Part shown: positions 62,310 to 64,000 of the stretch, piece after piece
Layout of the letters: each line of letters starts with the position of its first letter
Numbering within the stretch: position 1 is the stretch's first letter
Source of the DNA: Streptomyces violaceusniger Tu 4113
GTDB taxonomy: Bacteria; Actinomycetota; Actinomycetes; Streptomycetales; Streptomycetaceae
Direction of reading: 5' to 3'
DNA length: 64,000 nt
NCBI RefSeq assembly: GCF_000147815.2
Contig: NC_015957.1
Span: 1,240,001-1,304,000, forward strand
Made by a program: the position numbers and the translations under genes
Notes under the pieces: model-generated
What the model was told of the DNA's origin: nothing
The model's database searches: none
The model's input: only the letters and a program-made list of their open reading frames with translations

Positions 62310-63194
62310 ATGACCGCTCTTCCCGCCCGTCGTCTGCTGCTGGTGCACGCACATCCGGACGACGAGTCGATCAATAACGGCGCGACCATGGCGAAATATG
62401 CCGCCGAGGGCGCATACGTCACCCTGGTGACCTGCACCCTCGGTGAGGAGGGCGAGGTCATCCCGCCTGCCCTCGCACATCTCGCCGCCAACCGCGACGA
62501 CGCGCTCGGTCCGCACCGGATCGGCGAACTCGCCGCGGCCATGGGTGCCTTGGGGGTCGAGGACCACCGCTTCCTGGGCGGTCCCGGCCGCTATCGCGAC
62601 TCCGGGATGATGGGCGCCCCGCAGAACGACCGGCCGGACTGCTTCTGGCAGGCCGACCTGGACGAGGCCGCGGGGCACCTGGTGGCCGTGGTCCGCGAGA
62701 TCCGGCCACAGATTCTCGTGACGTACGACACCCATGGGGGGTACGGCCACCCCGATCACATCCAGGCACACCGCGTGGCGATGCGCGCCGTGGAACTGGC
62801 CGCCGACGCGGACTTCCGCCCGGAGCTCGGCGAGCCGCACGACATCGCGAAGGTCTACTGGAACTGCGTGCCGCGCTCGGCTGTCGAGGAGGGCTTCGCC
62901 CGGCTGCGGGCCGCGGGCCGTGACTCGCTCTTCCCCGGCGTCGCCACGGTCGACGACGTCCCCGGAGTGGTGCCGGACTCGGACGTCACCGCGTTCATCG
63001 ACGGCACCGCCCACACCGGGGCGAAGGCGGCGGCGATGCGCGCCCACGCCACCCAGATCGCGGTGGACGGACCCTTCTTCGCGCTCTCCAACGATCTGGC
63101 CCAGCCGATGTTCGTCCATGAGCACTACCGGCTGGTCAAGGGCGATGCCGGGGCGGGCCGCGAGGACGACCTGTTCGCGGGGGTGGCGGCATGA
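62310..63194 (+). CDS. mshB: Mycothiol biosynthesis GlcNAc-Ins deacetylase
   Basis: A 294-aa zinc deacetylase of the LmbE family that removes acetyl from N-acetylglucosaminyl-inositol, the second step of mycothiol synthesis in actinobacteria. Metal site AHPDDES with H15 and D18, further [24 protein letters not shown], and the third ligand in [10 protein letters not shown] near 147. Length and motifs are those of MshB, not of the Mca amidase. ATG 62310 is used; GTG 62304 is in frame. The stop overlaps the next start (ATGA). Confidence 0.95.
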   Translation: MTALPARRLLLVHAHPDDESINNGATMAKYAAEGAYVTLVTCTLGEEGEVIPPALAHLAANRDDALGPHRIGELAAAMGALGVEDHRFLGGPGRYRDSGMMGAPQNDRPDCFWQADLDEAAGHLVAVVREIRPQILVTYDTHGGYGHPDHIQAHRVAMRAVELAADADFRPELGEPHDIAKVYWNCVPRSAVEEGFARLRAAGRDSLFPGVATVDDVPGVVPDSDVTAFIDGTAHTGAKAAAMRAHATQIAVDGPFFALSNDLAQPMFVHEHYRLVKGDAGAGREDDLFAGVAA

Positions 63195-63559
63195 CGGCCC
63201 CGCGCCTGGGCGGATACGCCCTGCTCGCCGTGGCCGGGGTGCTGGTCGGCGCCGCGGGTGCGCTGGTCCAAGCGGCATGGTTCCCCGGCGGGTTGCTGCT
63301 GGCGCTGCTCGCGATCGCGGGCCTGTGCTACGGCGGGGTCAAGGCCGCGGGTGCCCGGATGGGCGGCGGAGTGCCCGCGGGGGCCTGGACGGTGGCCGTG
63401 TTGCTGCTCACTTCCTCCCGCTCGGAAGGGGATTTCCTTTTCGGCGCCGGGCTGGGGTCGTACGCTTTCCTCCTCGGCGGGATGTTCATCGGTGTGATGT
63501 GCGCCACGTTGCCTCTGGTGCCGCAACCTCCTGGCCCGCCGGTCCGACTTGGTAAGTGA
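63191..63559 (+). CDS. DUF6113-like membrane protein
   Basis: A 122-aa protein with about four hydrophobic segments and a Pro-rich end ([14 protein letters not shown]). A membrane protein of this kind, often labelled DUF6113, regularly follows mshB in Streptomyces. It overlaps mshB by 4 bp, so it is translated with it. Role in mycothiol metabolism is unknown. Confidence 0.88.
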   Translation: MTAPRLGGYALLAVAGVLVGAAGALVQAAWFPGGLLLALLAIAGLCYGGVKAAGARMGGGVPAGAWTVAVLLLTSSRSEGDFLFGAGLGSYAFLLGGMFIGVMCATLPLVPQPPGPPVRLGK

Positions 63560-63756
63560 CGTGACGTTTTCGGCACGACGTCCTCGGCGCTTGGAGGCCC
63601 TTCGGACATGCGGCGAAGGGTGCGCCTCGGGCGTACCGGATGCGGTGATCCGGCGGCCGTCAAGTGCGCGTCCGCACCGCCCAGTATGGTGGTGCCGCCG
63701 CCGAGCCGCCCGCGTGAGGTCTGACGGGCGGCGGAGCTAACTGGGAGAACCTGCTT

Positions 63757-64000
63757 TGAGCCGTGAATCTGACAGTTCGTCCTCCGGGCCCCGGGAGGGA
63801 AGCGGCGGTGCCGCCTACCCGTCGGGCACCCCGCCGTACGGATCCCGCCAGTACCCCTCGCCGAACCCCACGCAGGAGGTTCCGCAGGAGTTCGCCGACG
63901 ACGGGCAGGCGCGGGCCGCGGCCAAGCCGGAGGAGCCGAAGACCGAGACCACGCTGACGACCCGGATCAAGATCAACATTCCGGGATCGCGGCCCATTCC
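63757..64000 (+). CDS. Partial gene, Pro/Ser/Gly-rich N-terminus, runs off the window
   Basis: TTG 63757 follows GGGAGAA. The visible 81 codons are low-complexity and hydrophilic (SRESDSSSSGPREGSGGAAY, PSGTPPYGSRQYPSPNP), then become regular at ETTLTTRIKINIPGSRPIP. The rest is beyond the right edge. No membrane helix is seen yet. Function not recognisable from this part. Confidence 0.7.

Overview
The window reads as chromosomal DNA of a Streptomyces-type actinomycete. It is very GC-rich, third codon positions are nearly all G or C, and many starts are GTG or TTG. Characteristic actinobacterial genes are present: mycothiol mshB, paired XRE/DUF397 genes, a PAS-GAF-SpoIIE phosphatase, an actinobacterial type-1 succinate dehydrogenase and bldK-like oligopeptide importers. 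I saw no tRNA, rRNA, CRISPR array or complete insertion sequence.

Left third (1-20 kb) is accessory and partly decayed. It holds a small stress-type membrane protein, several SDR oxidoreductases, an MMPL exporter broken by one extra G and followed by a two-component pair, a TetR/SDR divergent pair with a palindromic intergenic site, an aromatic-acid MFS transporter followed by the remnant of a flavin monooxygenase, and a LysR divergent unit. Then come a Uma2 protein, an M1 metallopeptidase, two decaying genes (a regulator C-terminus and an internally repeated small protein with a premature TAG), a GntR regulator, and two permeases (NCS1 with a cysteine-rich tail, and APC).

Middle (20-33 kb) looks like conserved chromosome. 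It has a SPOR-like small protein, a Nudix hydrolase, a large phosphatase/anti-sigma-type regulator, the sdh operon on the minus strand (94-aa coiled-coil protein, membrane anchor with a CHSCRH motif, SdhA, SdhB), an orphan peptide-binding lipoprotein and TypA/BipA.

Right part (33-58 kb) is a cluster of three complete oligopeptide ABC importers. Opp1 (33.2-39.1 kb, plus) and Opp2 (44.2-49.9 kb, plus) share gene order and the same 8-bp overlaps. The third (51.3-57.5 kb, minus) has the order permease-lipoprotein-permease-ATPase-ATPase known from bldKABCDE. A roughly 5-kb accessory insert between Opp1 and Opp2 carries an XRE/DUF397/ATP-binding/DUF6247 regulatory set, a PIN-domain remnant, a VanX-type D-Ala-D-Ala dipeptidase, a tiny membrane protein and an epoxide hydrolase. 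The window ends with a Gly/Tyr- and Pro-tailed membrane protein, a 130-bp inverted-repeat element, an S9 peptidase, a small membrane protein, mshB, its DUF6113 partner and the start of another gene.

Together the right half concerns peptide uptake and hydrolysis (three importers, a dipeptidase, an S9 peptidase). The bldK-like system, if correctly identified, would link peptide import to aerial development. Terminator-like hairpins lie after the lipoprotein genes of Opp1 and the bldK-like operon but not in Opp2.
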